Notes: a model not told the origin generated them from the letters alone. A DNA stretch of 64,000 nucleotides from an uncultured Phascolarctobacterium sp. (GCA_900547415.1 URGS01000002.1:44098-108097), one strand, 5' to 3'. Positions 8,306-16,835 are shown, counted from the first letter of the stretch. Made by a program: numbers and translations.

Positions 8306-9361
8306 GTGAAAATAATAAAATACGTTATCTGCAGAAGAAGACCTAAATTTACTGTACGTCAGAGAGTAGTACTTTTTAGACAGCTGGCACTAATTTTAAA
8401 CAGTGGCTTAGCTTTGCTTCAAGGTCTGGAGCTAATAGAAAAGAGAGCTGATAAGGACACGGGTATCATATGCAGAAGCTTAAAAAGATGCCTGGTCAGA
8501 GGTAGCTCCTTAGCGGATGCTATGAAGGAAAATAAGGAGTTTTTTTCACAGCTGGCTATTGCTCTGACTGTGGTCGGGGAGGAAAGTGGTAGATTAAGCG
8601 AGGTGCTAGAGGAGCTGGCTGACTACTATAGTAAGCAGGAGGAAATAAAGTCCGTTATAGTAAAGGCGTCTCTTTACCCACTTTTTCTGATAGTAGTTTC
8701 CTTAGTAGTTTTAGGCTTTTTTTTAGGATATGTTTTACCTATTCTAGGTAATGCCTATCTTTCTTTGCAGGTAAGACCCCAAGGTTTGCTCTCATTATTC
8801 CTAGGCTTTAGTGAATCAGGCTTTGCAAGTGCAGAAGTATTCCTGATAGAGTTAGTAACCATAGGTGTATTAACAGTATATGAACGTGAAGGTTTATGTG
8901 AGCACATCTTGGCTTTTGCTCCCGTCTGGAGCCTTTACAAAAAGCTTTTGGAGCTGCGTTTCTGTAAGCTGCTTTCATTAATGCTGAGCAGCGGTGTTGA
9001 TATCACCAAGGCAGTGGAATTATGTGAGGATGCTCTTGGTCATAATAGGGCACACTGTATTGTCAGGCTATTTAATCAACGTCTGCAGCGTGGAATGGAT
9101 ATTGGCAGTGCTGTGAGCGGTTGTGATAGCTTTTTCAGCCCCGTAACTATAGAGCTGATTACAGTTGGTGCTGCAACCGGATATTTACCGGAAATGCTGG
9201 CGGAGGCAGCCAACTTAGGCGAGCAGGAGCTGCGTTCTAAAATTGATAAGCTGAGAGAGCTATTGGCTCCATGCCTGTTGTTAGTGGCAGCCTTAGTAAC
9301 GGGAGCAGTTGTATGTTCTGTTGTAGAACCTTTATTTAGTTTGATAGGACAAAACTCTTAA
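8306..9361 (+). CDS. Type II secretion/type IV pilus inner-membrane platform protein (GspF/PilC family)
   Basis: Two T2SF repeats are visible: FRQLALILNSGLALLQGLELIEKR with VVGEESGRLSEVLEELADYY, then FCKLLSLMLSSGVDITKAVELC with ITVGAATGYLPEMLAEAA. Three membrane segments lie in the usual places. The protein is the cytoplasmic-membrane platform for pilus or pseudopilus assembly. The start is uncertain. The strong GGGAGGTG at 8301-8308 is followed by GTG (8306, overlapping) and by in-frame ATA codons at 8312 and 8315, but no correctly spaced ATG. An upstream TTG frame from 8213 would run through the operator palindrome and is unlikely. No GspE/PilB ATPase lies beside it. Confidence 0.85.
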   Translation: MKIIKYVICRRRPKFTVRQRVVLFRQLALILNSGLALLQGLELIEKRADKDTGIICRSLKRCLVRGSSLADAMKENKEFFSQLAIALTVVGEESGRLSEVLEELADYYSKQEEIKSVIVKASLYPLFLIVVSLVVLGFFLGYVLPILGNAYLSLQVRPQGLLSLFLGFSESGFASAEVFLIELVTIGVLTVYEREGLCEHILAFAPVWSLYKKLLELRFCKLLSLMLSSGVDITKAVELCEDALGHNRAHCIVRLFNQRLQRGMDIGSAVSGCDSFFSPVTIELITVGAATGYLPEMLAEAANLGEQELRSKIDKLRELLAPCLLLVAALVTGAVVCSVVEPLFSLIGQNS

Positions 9362-9382
9362 TGATGAAAGGGTGGTTAATGG

Positions 9383-9760
9383 ATGAAGGGCTTTTTTAGG
9401 AAGCAGGGAGGATTTACGTTAATTGAAGTAGTTGCAGCTATAGGTCTCATCGCTATTATGGCGACTATGCTTATGCCGTCATTGTCTGGAGTTGGCATAA
9501 AGGCCAAGAATGCTAAGCTGAAAAATGATTTTGCGATTATTGATCAGGCGATGCAGCTTTATATTTTAGATAATGGCACCTACACTACTGACCTTACTAA
9601 GCTTCATGGTAAATATATCAGCGGCAAGCCTGATTTTGAGGATGCATCAGGTGCAACAATTACTGTAGTTGCTAATGATGACGGTACCTATTCCCTGCAG
9701 GGAAAGGACGCTTCAGGCAAAACAGTAACTTATCCATATGATGAAGCAAAGGGAGAATGA
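9383..9760 (+). CDS. Prepilin-type protein, GspG/type IV pilin-like
   Basis: 125 residues with a short basic leader and a class III cleavage site (GG then FTLIEVV), followed by a hydrophobic N-terminal helix. Glu at mature position 5 is present. The rest is a small globular domain ending in an acidic tail; it resembles major pseudopilins in size. It follows the GspF gene by about 20 bases and heads the run of pilin-like genes. A prepilin peptidase would be needed but is not encoded in the window. Confidence 0.88.
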   Translation: MKGFFRKQGGFTLIEVVAAIGLIAIMATMLMPSLSGVGIKAKNAKLKNDFAIIDQAMQLYILDNGTYTTDLTKLHGKYISGKPDFEDASGATITVVANDDGTYSLQGKDASGKTVTYPYDEAKGE

Positions 9761-9787
9761 ACTTAGAATTATGGTCTAGCTTGATTT

Positions 9788-10273
9788 ATGGGTAATGCTG
9801 AAAGTACAGGAACAGAAGTTAAAGATAGGCAGCGTGGCTATTTGCTGTTGGAAATGCTGGCAATGATTTTTGTTATGCTTACAATAATGGGAGGGATATT
9901 TCTGGAAGGCAGATCTTTGGAGAAGGTGTACTATAAGCAGCAGATACGGCTGGCTGCACAACAGTTAGCCGGAGATTTACGGCGTTTGCAAAGAGATGCT
10001 GCATACTTTTCCATTTCTTATCTTGATGTTGTAAGACCAGATGGTTATCAGATATCGAGAAACGCACTGGTTAGGGAATCATATCTTTTTAAGAATTATG
10101 GTTGTGATGGAGTGTATTTTAGAGCACATTTGTATAGCTTATCCTTTAGTACGGACGGAGTACCACGTTCTAGCGGCAGCTATGTTCTTGGACATAAAAA
10201 ATTGCCTGACTGCAGATATTTCATAGAGGTGCAGCCCGTTAGCGGAAGAGTATTGGTTTATGAAAAAAAGTAA
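9788..10273 (+). CDS. Minor prepilin-like protein (GspH/FimT-like)
   Basis: 161 residues. After a 17-residue leader comes a prepilin-like site (RG then YLLLEML), a hydrophobic helix, and a beta-rich globular part containing RLAAQQLAGDLRRLQRDA, the pattern seen in GspH/FimT minor pilins. The ribosome site is weak, suggesting translation partly coupled to the preceding gene. The stop overlaps the next gene by 14 bases. Assignment to the pilin fold is good; the exact subtype is inference. Confidence 0.75.
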   Translation: MGNAESTGTEVKDRQRGYLLLEMLAMIFVMLTIMGGIFLEGRSLEKVYYKQQIRLAAQQLAGDLRRLQRDAAYFSISYLDVVRPDGYQISRNALVRESYLFKNYGCDGVYFRAHLYSLSFSTDGVPRSSGSYVLGHKKLPDCRYFIEVQPVSGRVLVYEKK

Positions 10274-10568
10274 CGGTTATATCCTGCTTCAGGATATATT
10301 CATTTTTATGCTATGCTCTGTGCTTATTATTTCTGCCGTGACTGCATGGAAAAACTCTATTATGAAAAGGCAGCAGTATCAAAAGCTGTCCAGATCTATA
10401 TATACCTTAGAGAATTATCAGGCTGACAGGAGCTTATCATCTGAGTACGAAGTCAAAACCGTAATGCTAGGGACGGAGATAGGTAATCTTATAGAATTGC
10501 AGGCGTGGGATAAAAAGGACCATGAACAAATGGTATGTAATTTCTTTAGGTTTAAAAAGGAAGGCTAG
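10260..10568 (+). CDS. Small minor prepilin-like protein
   Basis: 102 residues beginning MKKSNGYILLQD. The GYILLQ segment imitates a prepilin cleavage site but carries Gln where Glu is usual at mature position 5. One hydrophobic helix follows, then a short polar domain. It overlaps the genes on both sides (14 and 47 bases), typical of minor pilin operons. Beyond the pilin-like N-terminus I recognise nothing. Confidence 0.65.
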   Translation: MKKSNGYILLQDIFIFMLCSVLIISAVTAWKNSIMKRQQYQKLSRSIYTLENYQADRSLSSEYEVKTVMLGTEIGNLIELQAWDKKDHEQMVCNFFRFKKEG

Positions 10569-11055
10569 TCAGGGATTTTTTCTTCTTGAACTGCAGCTGA
10601 GTCTTTTTCTTACTATGCTGATGCTAACTCTTTTGGCAAGCGGCATAGGCTTAGGCTGGCAAAGCTGGAGCCGGATTTCGACTGATGCAGAACTGCGTGA
10701 CGCAGGACGGTATATCCTCAACCGCATAGAAAAAGATATTTCTATTAGTTCTACTGCTGTAAGAATTACAGGTACTGCTGAAAAGTCTTGCTTTGATTTG
10801 CAGACCGTTGAAGGAAAACACGTGATACAGATTTATTGTGATAAGAAGAGATTGTATAGAAAAATCTTGAATATATCAGGAAGCGGTGTTAATCCTTTGT
10901 ATATTAATAAAATACTTGTCGAGCAATGGACAGTCGAACCACTGGATACTAAAAGTGTACTAGTTAGCTTTTGGCTTAGCTATAATAATAATCGTCAATA
11001 TTTTCAGCGAATTGTTCATTGTTACAATGGAGTAATGGTTGATTATGGCGCATAA
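10522..11055 (+). CDS. Minor prepilin-like protein (GspJ/PilW-like)
   Basis: 177 residues. A 17-residue leader is followed by QG then FFLLELQLSL, a prepilin-type site with Glu at mature position 5, and a long hydrophobic helix. The segment DAELRDAGRYILNRIEKDI is typical of GspJ/PilW minor pilins. The start lies 47 bases inside the previous gene, and its stop overlaps the next gene by 11 bases. Role in pilus tip or pseudopilus initiation is inferred from the family. Confidence 0.72.
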   Translation: MNKWYVISLGLKRKASQGFFLLELQLSLFLTMLMLTLLASGIGLGWQSWSRISTDAELRDAGRYILNRIEKDISISSTAVRITGTAEKSCFDLQTVEGKHVIQIYCDKKRLYRKILNISGSGVNPLYINKILVEQWTVEPLDTKSVLVSFWLSYNNNRQYFQRIVHCYNGVMVDYGA

Positions 11056-11986
11056 GCTAAGATTATGGTTAATATCCAGGCAATGGACTGCAAGCAGAGG
11101 CAGTACTTCTTTAGTATTGTTGATTATTTGTCTTTTACTAGTTGTAATAGCACAGCTAGCCCTGTTTTTGACGGGAAAGGAGCTAAAGCAGACCATAGGA
11201 GAATTGCGTGGTCGTCAGCTGCAGGAGCTATGTTATTCGGCTATAGGGGCAGCAGAAGCTTTGGAAGGAGATAATAGGCAGGGGTGCCTGGGAGAAGTGG
11301 CCTTGGAGCCTGGAAGCGTAAAAGGGACGCTTATGTACGATAGCAGATGTAGTGCTGACGGTCTTGTTTCCTGGCTGCAACTGCAGGCAAAAAGTGATGA
11401 TGGTATGGTAAGGACAATAAATCACTGTACTCTTAATTTACCGAAAGAGCTTATATGGTTAGAAAAGCATCATCAATTAATTTATAAAACTGAGATAGAG
11501 GGAAGTGAATATTTGATGGATACCAAGATATATGCAAGCAAGGAAGAAGTAAGGGTTCCACAAGTAGAACTATTCCGTAGTATCGGTTTAGATCCAGTTA
11601 ATGATGCAAGGCTTTTTAAAAATGGCTTTGATAGTCGCTTTTATTATCTGCAAGATAAGACTTCAGGACGCAGGTTCAGGTTTTCTGCTGAAAAAACCTT
11701 TTATGGCAGTACTGTATTTAGCTGTCATGGCAATATTTATATAGGCGCAGGCTGTAAATTTCCGGGAAGGGTGGTGTTTATTGCGAGAAAGGGCAGCATA
11801 GAGATTGGGAGAAATGTACAGCTAAGTAATGCTGTTATTATGGCTGACCGTAGTGTTGTCATTAATTCTGGCTGTAGGATCAAAGGTGTTGTTTATGCTG
11901 ATATTATTCGCATAAAAGGTCAATCTGAATTTTTAAAGGATGAGAATTTTGTAGCGCATTTCTCATCAAATCGTTTCATTTCGTAA
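11045..11986 (+). CDS. PilX-like membrane protein with bactofilin-like C-terminal repeats
   Basis: About 313 residues. The N-terminus resembles PilX/GspK minor pilins: basic segment, RGSTSLVLLI, then one long hydrophobic helix. The C-terminal 90 residues have short beta-strand repeats rich in Gly and Ile (IYIGAGCKF, SIEIGRNVQL, SVVINSGCRI, VVYADIIRI) like bactofilin or other polymer-forming beta-helix folds. I prefer the ATG at 11045 over a TTG six bases earlier. It is the last gene of the pilin-like cluster, and a terminator follows. The combined architecture is unusual to me and the function is unknown. Confidence 0.7.
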   Translation: MAHKLRLWLISRQWTASRGSTSLVLLIICLLLVVIAQLALFLTGKELKQTIGELRGRQLQELCYSAIGAAEALEGDNRQGCLGEVALEPGSVKGTLMYDSRCSADGLVSWLQLQAKSDDGMVRTINHCTLNLPKELIWLEKHHQLIYKTEIEGSEYLMDTKIYASKEEVRVPQVELFRSIGLDPVNDARLFKNGFDSRFYYLQDKTSGRRFRFSAEKTFYGSTVFSCHGNIYIGAGCKFPGRVVFIARKGSIEIGRNVQLSNAVIMADRSVVINSGCRIKGVVYADIIRIKGQSEFLKDENFVAHFSSNRFIS

Positions 11987-12008
11987 AAACTTATACCGCA
12001 TATTTGGC

Positions 12009-12060
12009 GCAACCTCGTGTTCTGCAGTAACTAAAGGCAGATTCACGAGGTTGCTTTATT
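12009..12060 (+). terminator. Terminator after the pilin-like cluster
   Basis: Eleven-base outer arms (12009-12019 and 12044-12054), an inner TCTGC/GCAGA stem, then a short T-rich end. Confidence 0.8.
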
Positions 12061-12217
12061 GATTGCAAGTGAAGTGATACGAAAAAGGTAGACTGAATTA
12101 TATTGTTATTTCTATTGCATATAGTACAGCGGCCAAAAATAAGCGTGTATAATTCGCTTTGAGTATTGTTTTTTTGAAGAGAAAAGAATGTTTTTCAGAG
12201 TTTAGTAATAAAAGTAA
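12061..12217. other. Intergenic stretch before wecA
   Basis: AT-rich, no gene or recognisable RNA seen. Confidence 0.5.
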
Positions 12218-12245
12218 TTGACGGTATTGTTAAAAATGTTATACT
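12218..12245 (+). promoter_or_regulatory. Promoter of wecA-wecB
   Basis: TTGACG (12218-12223), 16-bp spacer, TATACT (12240-12245). About 70 bases of leader precede the ATG. Confidence 0.65.
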
Positions 12246-12318
12246 ATATAGGGAATAACTGTTACATGATTTTGATGGTTTGAGGGATTATAATTAATTT
12301 TTTGGAGATATAGAGAAA

Positions 12319-13332
12319 ATGCTTAGTGCTTATGGTTTTCCGTTTCTGCTTGCAATGTTTGTGAGCTATGTCCTGACTCCGTATATTAAGAAGTTGGCTT
12401 TTGCAATAGGTGCAATTGATAAGCCTGACAATCGCAAGGTGCATAAAAAGATCATGCCGCGTTTGGGTGGCCTAGCTATTTATATTGCCTTTATGGCAGG
12501 TGCCATTGCCAGTCTGGAAATGACCTGGGATATAGTTGGTATCCTGATTGGCGGAACATTTATTGTAATAATAGGTATTTTAGATGACAAATATCAGCTT
12601 CCTGCCAAGGTCAAGCTTTTAGGTCAGATTGTGGCAGCCTGCATATTGGTGCTGTTTGATATTCGTATTGAATGGGTGAATAATCCTTTCGGTGGATATT
12701 ATTATTTAGATTTATTGTCCATACCGCTGACAATATTTTGGGTAATCAGCTTTACTAATGTTGTAAATCTGATTGATGGCTTGGACGGTTTGGCTGCAGG
12801 TGTTTCCGCTATTGCGTCGGTAACTGTAATTCTTGTTTCTGTGCAGATGGGATATTATCACGTAGCTGTTATGACTGCTGCTCTTGCCGGTGGTATTGTG
12901 GGCTTTATACGTTATAATTTTAATCCTGCTACTATTTTTATGGGTGATACAGGCAGTATGTTCATTGGGTATATGTTGGCTGCTATTTCCGTATATGGTG
13001 CAGTTAAAACAGCTGCAACTGTTGCGCTGATAGTTCCGGCTATTGCTTTAGGTCTGCCTATTATGGACACTGCTTTTGCTATTATGCGTCGTTATAGTAA
13101 CGGCAAACCTATTTTTCAGCCGGATAAAGGTCATCTGCATCATAGATTATTGGCTATGGGTATGAATCAAAAACAGGCTGTTCTGCTGATGTATGCAATC
13201 ACCGCAATGCTTGGCATTGCAGCTGTGCTGTGGGCTGAATTTGATGGTTTTTATGCTGCACTGATTATCGCAGTAATTATTACTGCTGTGGCTGTGGGTG
13301 CTAAAAAAATTGGTATTCTGAACGAACGCTAA
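12319..13332 (+). CDS. wecA: Undecaprenyl-phosphate GlcNAc-1-phosphate transferase (WecA/TagO family)
   Basis: 337 residues and about ten membrane segments. Family motifs are intact: DKPDNRKVH near the N-terminus, NVVNLIDGLDGLAAG, FMGDTGSMFIG, and the WecA/TagO-specific GHLHHRLL. The enzyme moves GlcNAc-1-phosphate from UDP-GlcNAc onto undecaprenyl phosphate, the first step of an O-antigen, enterobacterial-type or wall polymer. Which polymer is made here cannot be told. The next gene, a UDP-GlcNAc 2-epimerase, starts within about 16 bases and suggests a ManNAc-containing product. Confidence 0.93.
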   Translation: MLSAYGFPFLLAMFVSYVLTPYIKKLAFAIGAIDKPDNRKVHKKIMPRLGGLAIYIAFMAGAIASLEMTWDIVGILIGGTFIVIIGILDDKYQLPAKVKLLGQIVAACILVLFDIRIEWVNNPFGGYYYLDLLSIPLTIFWVISFTNVVNLIDGLDGLAAGVSAIASVTVILVSVQMGYYHVAVMTAALAGGIVGFIRYNFNPATIFMGDTGSMFIGYMLAAISVYGAVKTAATVALIVPAIALGLPIMDTAFAIMRRYSNGKPIFQPDKGHLHHRLLAMGMNQKQAVLLMYAITAMLGIAAVLWAEFDGFYAALIIAVIITAVAVGAKKIGILNER

Positions 13333-13347
13333 GTGGGAGGAAGAGCC

Positions 13348-14508
13348 GTGAAGAAATTAAAGATTATGACTGTCTTCGGTACTCGCCCGGAGGCTATTAA
13401 AATGTGCCCGTTAGTATTGGAGATGCGCAAGTATCCTGATTATATTGAGCCGATCGTTGCTGTTACAGCTCAGCACCGTGAAATGCTTGATCAGGTTCTG
13501 GAGCTTTTTAATATCGTTCCTGACTACGATTTGAACATTATGACTAGTGGTCAGACCCTTTATGATGTTACTACTCGTGCACTTATGGGACTTAAGGATG
13601 TAATGGAAACAGCTAAGCCAGACATTGTACTAGTTCATGGCGATACCACTACTACCTTCGCCGGAGCGTTGGCTGCATTTTATGCACAGATTCCTGTAGG
13701 ACATGTTGAGGCAGGGCTGCGTACTGGTAATAAATATTCTCCGTATCCGGAGGAAATGAATCGTAAGCTGACAGGTTCTTTGGCAGACATTCATTTTTCG
13801 CCTACCTCTACCAGCAAGTCTAATCTCTTAAAGGAAAACGTTAATCCTGAGGCTATTCTTGTTACTGGTAATACTGTTATAGATGCGCTGCAGACCACTG
13901 TACGTGCTGACTATAAATTTGCTGATGACGATTTCAATAAGGTATTGTCCAGCGGCAAGCGCCTGATTCTTATGACCACTCATCGTCGTGAGAATTTAGG
14001 AGAGCCTATGCGTCATGTTTACAGAGCTTTAAAGAGCGTGCTGGAGACTCATGATGATGTAGAAGCAATTTTCCCTGTGCATAAGAACCCCAAGGTACGC
14101 GAAATCGTACAAGAGGAGCTGGGACATTTATCCCAGGTACATCTGATTGAGCCTATGGACTACGAGCCTTTTGCTAATCTGATGGCCAAGGTTGATATTG
14201 TTCTTACAGACAGCGGCGGAATTCAAGAGGAGGCTCCTGCATTAGGCAAGCCTGTACTTGTTCTGCGCGATACTACTGAGCGTCCCGAGGCTGTTGAGGC
14301 AGGTACTGTTAAGCTTATCGGCACAGAATATGAAGATGTGTTGAGGGAAACAAATTTGCTTTTGGACGATGCTGAGCATTATCAGTCCATGGCAGAGGCT
14401 GCTAATCCTTATGGTGACGGCAGAGCCTGTGAAAGAATTATCAAGGCTATTTTGTCTAAAAATGGCTATGAAGTTGAAAATTTTTCGGAATTTACTCATA
14501 AGGCATAG
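13348..14508 (+). CDS. wecB: UDP-N-acetylglucosamine 2-epimerase (non-hydrolysing)
   Basis: About 386 residues of the GT-B-like epimerase fold. Conserved stretches include VFGTRPEAIKM, VHGDTTTTFAGALAAF, HVEAGLRTG, PEEMNRKL, and the late TDSGGIQEEAPALGKPVLVLR. It interconverts UDP-GlcNAc and UDP-ManNAc in the cytoplasm. The GTG at 13348 is chosen because GGGAGGAA lies six bases upstream; an earlier in-frame GTG at 13333 would overlap that ribosome site. Cotranscribed with wecA. The ATP synthase genes begin about 75 bases later with no terminator between, so read-through is possible. Confidence 0.95.
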   Translation: MKKLKIMTVFGTRPEAIKMCPLVLEMRKYPDYIEPIVAVTAQHREMLDQVLELFNIVPDYDLNIMTSGQTLYDVTTRALMGLKDVMETAKPDIVLVHGDTTTTFAGALAAFYAQIPVGHVEAGLRTGNKYSPYPEEMNRKLTGSLADIHFSPTSTSKSNLLKENVNPEAILVTGNTVIDALQTTVRADYKFADDDFNKVLSSGKRLILMTTHRRENLGEPMRHVYRALKSVLETHDDVEAIFPVHKNPKVREIVQEELGHLSQVHLIEPMDYEPFANLMAKVDIVLTDSGGIQEEAPALGKPVLVLRDTTERPEAVEAGTVKLIGTEYEDVLRETNLLLDDAEHYQSMAEAANPYGDGRACERIIKAILSKNGYEVENFSEFTHKA

Positions 14509-14584
14509 ACAAAAGTTGTGAAAAATATTAGAATTATAGAGGATAAGTTTGATAAATTTGTGAAGTATAGCGGCGGTGAGCAAT

Positions 14585-14848
14585 ATGACTCAAAAAGGTC
14601 CGGATAAGGAGCATATGCGCATGCTGGAGGCCTTAGCTACGGTTTCATCCTTGGCTTTTATGGCGGTAATTGACTTTTTGCTGGCATATTTTGGCGGTAA
14701 TTGGTTGGATCAGCACCTTAATACGGGCGACCATACAATGCGTGGACTTTGTATAGGTTTAGCGATTGTGTCACTTGTAATGACGTACTACAATCTTATT
14801 CAGAAAAGTATTCTTTCACGAGAAGAAGATAAAAAAGATGAAAAATAG
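14585..14848 (+). CDS. atpZ: AtpZ/AtpI-like F1F0 ATP synthase accessory membrane protein
   Basis: About 87 residues with two membrane helices and a charged C-terminus. FGGNWLDQHL and the spacing of the helices match the AtpZ family that precedes ATP synthase operons in Firmicutes, where it helps assembly or magnesium handling. The ATG at 14585 fits the GGCGGTGAG site better than the GTG at 14576. The stop overlaps the next gene by 11 bases. Confidence 0.8.
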   Translation: MTQKGPDKEHMRMLEALATVSSLAFMAVIDFLLAYFGGNWLDQHLNTGDHTMRGLCIGLAIVSLVMTYYNLIQKSILSREEDKKDEK

Positions 14849-15245
14849 TTTTGATTTAACTTCTATCGCATCAGATGGTGGTAATAAGTTTGTGTTTAAG
14901 GTTGCTTTTTGCGCCCTTCTGATTGCTCTTCCACTGTGGTTGTGGCAAAGAACAGGCTTTACTCATGGATTGCTCTGTGGTGTTTTAGCCGGTACCATTG
15001 ATTTGTCAATTATGTTTTTAGGGATCAAAAAATCACTGCCATATGTGGATGCTCCAAAGCAGGGGCTCAAAATTATGAAGCGCTTTCGCTGGTGCAGAGT
15101 TGCAGTAGCTGCGGCCTTTGTTATAACGATGTTAAGAATGAAACTTGCCGTGCATGGTGCATTTGGTGGGTTTCTTCTGATACATATAATTTTTTTATTA
15201 AATTTATTATTTATCGCGTACCAACATAATCATGAGAGGGCGTGA
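14838..15245 (+). CDS. atpI: ATP synthase subunit I (AtpI family)
   Basis: 135 residues with four predicted membrane helices and the order typical of AtpI (GLLCGVLAGTIDLSIMFLGIKKSL, then a basic loop and two further helices). AtpI assists assembly of the c-ring. The position directly before atpB, overlapping atpZ and ending about 20 bases before atpB, supports the call although sequence conservation in this family is low. Confidence 0.82.
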   Translation: MKNSFDLTSIASDGGNKFVFKVAFCALLIALPLWLWQRTGFTHGLLCGVLAGTIDLSIMFLGIKKSLPYVDAPKQGLKIMKRFRWCRVAVAAAFVITMLRMKLAVHGAFGGFLLIHIIFLLNLLFIAYQHNHERA

Positions 15246-15263
15246 AGAAAGGAGTGTGTAAAA

Positions 15264-15980
15264 ATGGGAAATGCAGCAGCTGAAGGTGCAGAAAAATCCG
15301 GAGAAATTATCCATTATCTTACCCAAACAACCTTTTTAGGTGAAGTAAATATGCAGACCATGTATATGACTTGGGTAACTATGGCTATCGTTCTGGCTCT
15401 GTTCCTCTTGGTTTGTAGGAATCCGAAAATGGTTCCGTCTGGACTGCAAAATGCAATGGAAATCATTCTTGATTTCTTAAATGGTCTGATGGAAGACAAT
15501 TTGGGAACCAAAGGCCGTAAATTTATGGCTCCGTTCATTGTTACTTTGTTTATGTTTATTCTGGTATCAAATGAATTGGGTATTTTGCTTCCGCAAGTTG
15601 GCGTTCACTGGACTTCACCTACTAATGACATCAATACCTGCTTTGCGCTTTCTTTGTTAATTGCTGTTACAGCATATGCTGTTGGCGTGATGAAACAAGG
15701 TATCGGTCATTTTAAACATTTTATTAGTCCTAGCCCGGCGTTCCTGCCGTTGCATCTGTTAGATGCACTGACTAAACCGCTGACCATGGCTCTTCGTCTC
15801 TTTGGTAACATCCTGGCAGGCGAAATTCTGCTGATTGTATTATATCAGCTGTCTCCGTGGATCATTCCTGAACTTTGGGTAATGTTCTCCCTGTTCATTG
15901 GCTTTGTTCAGGCCTTTATCTTTACCATTTTGTCTCTGGGCAGCTATGCACTGGCATTTGCTAGCCATGACGAACACTAA
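15264..15980 (+). CDS. atpB: F-type ATP synthase subunit a
   Basis: 238 residues with five or six membrane helices. The helix carrying the essential arginine is clear: KPLTMALRLFGNILAGEILL, with LRLFGN as the signature. The final helices (FSLFIGFVQAFIFTILSLGSYALAFASH) close the ion path. Subunit a forms the two half-channels that move ions past the c-ring. A GGAG ribosome site precedes the ATG. Start of the core operon a-c-b-(delta)alpha-gamma-beta-epsilon. Confidence 0.96.
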   Translation: MGNAAAEGAEKSGEIIHYLTQTTFLGEVNMQTMYMTWVTMAIVLALFLLVCRNPKMVPSGLQNAMEIILDFLNGLMEDNLGTKGRKFMAPFIVTLFMFILVSNELGILLPQVGVHWTSPTNDINTCFALSLLIAVTAYAVGVMKQGIGHFKHFISPSPAFLPLHLLDALTKPLTMALRLFGNILAGEILLIVLYQLSPWIIPELWVMFSLFIGFVQAFIFTILSLGSYALAFASHDEH

Positions 15981-16029
15981 TTTATTAGTACAATACTAAA
16001 GTCATATTTACTTTGAAAGGATGAATCAA

Positions 16030-16284
16030 ATGTCTGAAAATGCAATCATTACTGCCGCATCTGTAATCGGTGCTGGCCTTGTATGCTTGGGTGCTGCTGC
16101 TGGCGCTGGTATCGGTAACGGTAATATGTGCGGCAAATCTATCGAATCCATGGCTCGCCAACCTGAAGAAGCTAGCAAAATCTTCACTAATATGCTGGTA
16201 TGCGTAGGCTTGATCGAATCCATGCCTATTCTGTGCTACGTAATCGCAATCGTTCTGGTATTCGCTAACCCCTTCATTAAATAA
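16030..16284 (+). CDS. atpE: F-type ATP synthase subunit c
   Basis: About 84 residues forming a helical hairpin. The polar loop is ARQPEE, and the ion-carrying carboxylate is Glu63 in LIESMPI. Compared with sodium-binding c subunits such as that of Ilyobacter, the Ser after Glu is kept, but the helix-1 Gln is replaced by Asn30 and the Thr/Tyr ligands differ, so coupling to Na+ or H+ is undecided. The ATG at 16030 is preferred to 16021 because AAAGG lies at 16016-16020. Confidence 0.95.
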   Translation: MSENAIITAASVIGAGLVCLGAAAGAGIGNGNMCGKSIESMARQPEEASKIFTNMLVCVGLIESMPILCYVIAIVLVFANPFIK

Positions 16285-16322
16285 TTTTATTTTGCAAGAT
16301 TTAGAAAAGGAGAGTGCTATAA

Positions 16323-16805
16323 TTGGTTAATTTTAACGCAACACTTATCGCGCAGATCCTGAACTTTTTGTTCCTCGTGTTCGTTCTTGCGAAATTCGCT
16401 TACAAACCTGTGGTGAACATCATGGAAGAACGTAAGGCTAAGATTTCTAGCGACCTGGACGCTGCTGATAAAGCTAAAGCTGAGGCTGAAGCTATCAAGT
16501 CTGAATATGTTGCTAAACTGGCTGAAGCAAGACAAGAAGCACAGGCAATCATTGAAAATGCCCGTAAAACTGCTCAAGCAGCTCATGACAAAATCATGGC
16601 TGAAACCAAAGCAGAGCAAGAAATGGTTATTGCAGCTGCAAAAGAAAACATCGCTTCCGAGAAGAAAAAATCTCTGGACGAAATTCGTGCACAGGTTATC
16701 AGCCTGTCCATGATTGCTGCTAGCAAAATCGTAGAACAAAAGTTGGGTTCTGAAGAAGACAAAAAAATGGCTGGCGAAATTGTTGATTCCATTCTGAAGA
16801 AATAA
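16323..16805 (+). CDS. atpF: F-type ATP synthase subunit b
   Basis: 160 residues starting at a TTG with AAAAGGAG nine or ten bases upstream. One N-terminal membrane helix (ILNFLFLVFVLAKFAYKPV) leads into a long Lys/Glu/Ala-rich coiled coil, the peripheral stalk. The C-terminal segment (IAASKIVEQKLG) is the part that normally docks on the delta subunit. It is full length, so this is not a b-delta fusion of the mycobacterial sort. Confidence 0.95.
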   Translation: MVNFNATLIAQILNFLFLVFVLAKFAYKPVVNIMEERKAKISSDLDAADKAKAEAEAIKSEYVAKLAEARQEAQAIIENARKTAQAAHDKIMAETKAEQEMVIAAAKENIASEKKKSLDEIRAQVISLSMIAASKIVEQKLGSEEDKKMAGEIVDSILKK

Positions 16806-16835
16806 TTTTGCCGTTTTCCCTAAATAGGCCGGACG

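Noticed and set aside
16323..16805. A b-delta fusion like that of mycobacteria
   Set aside because: Subunit b ends normally at 160 residues with its own stop; the delta remnant is joined to alpha instead.
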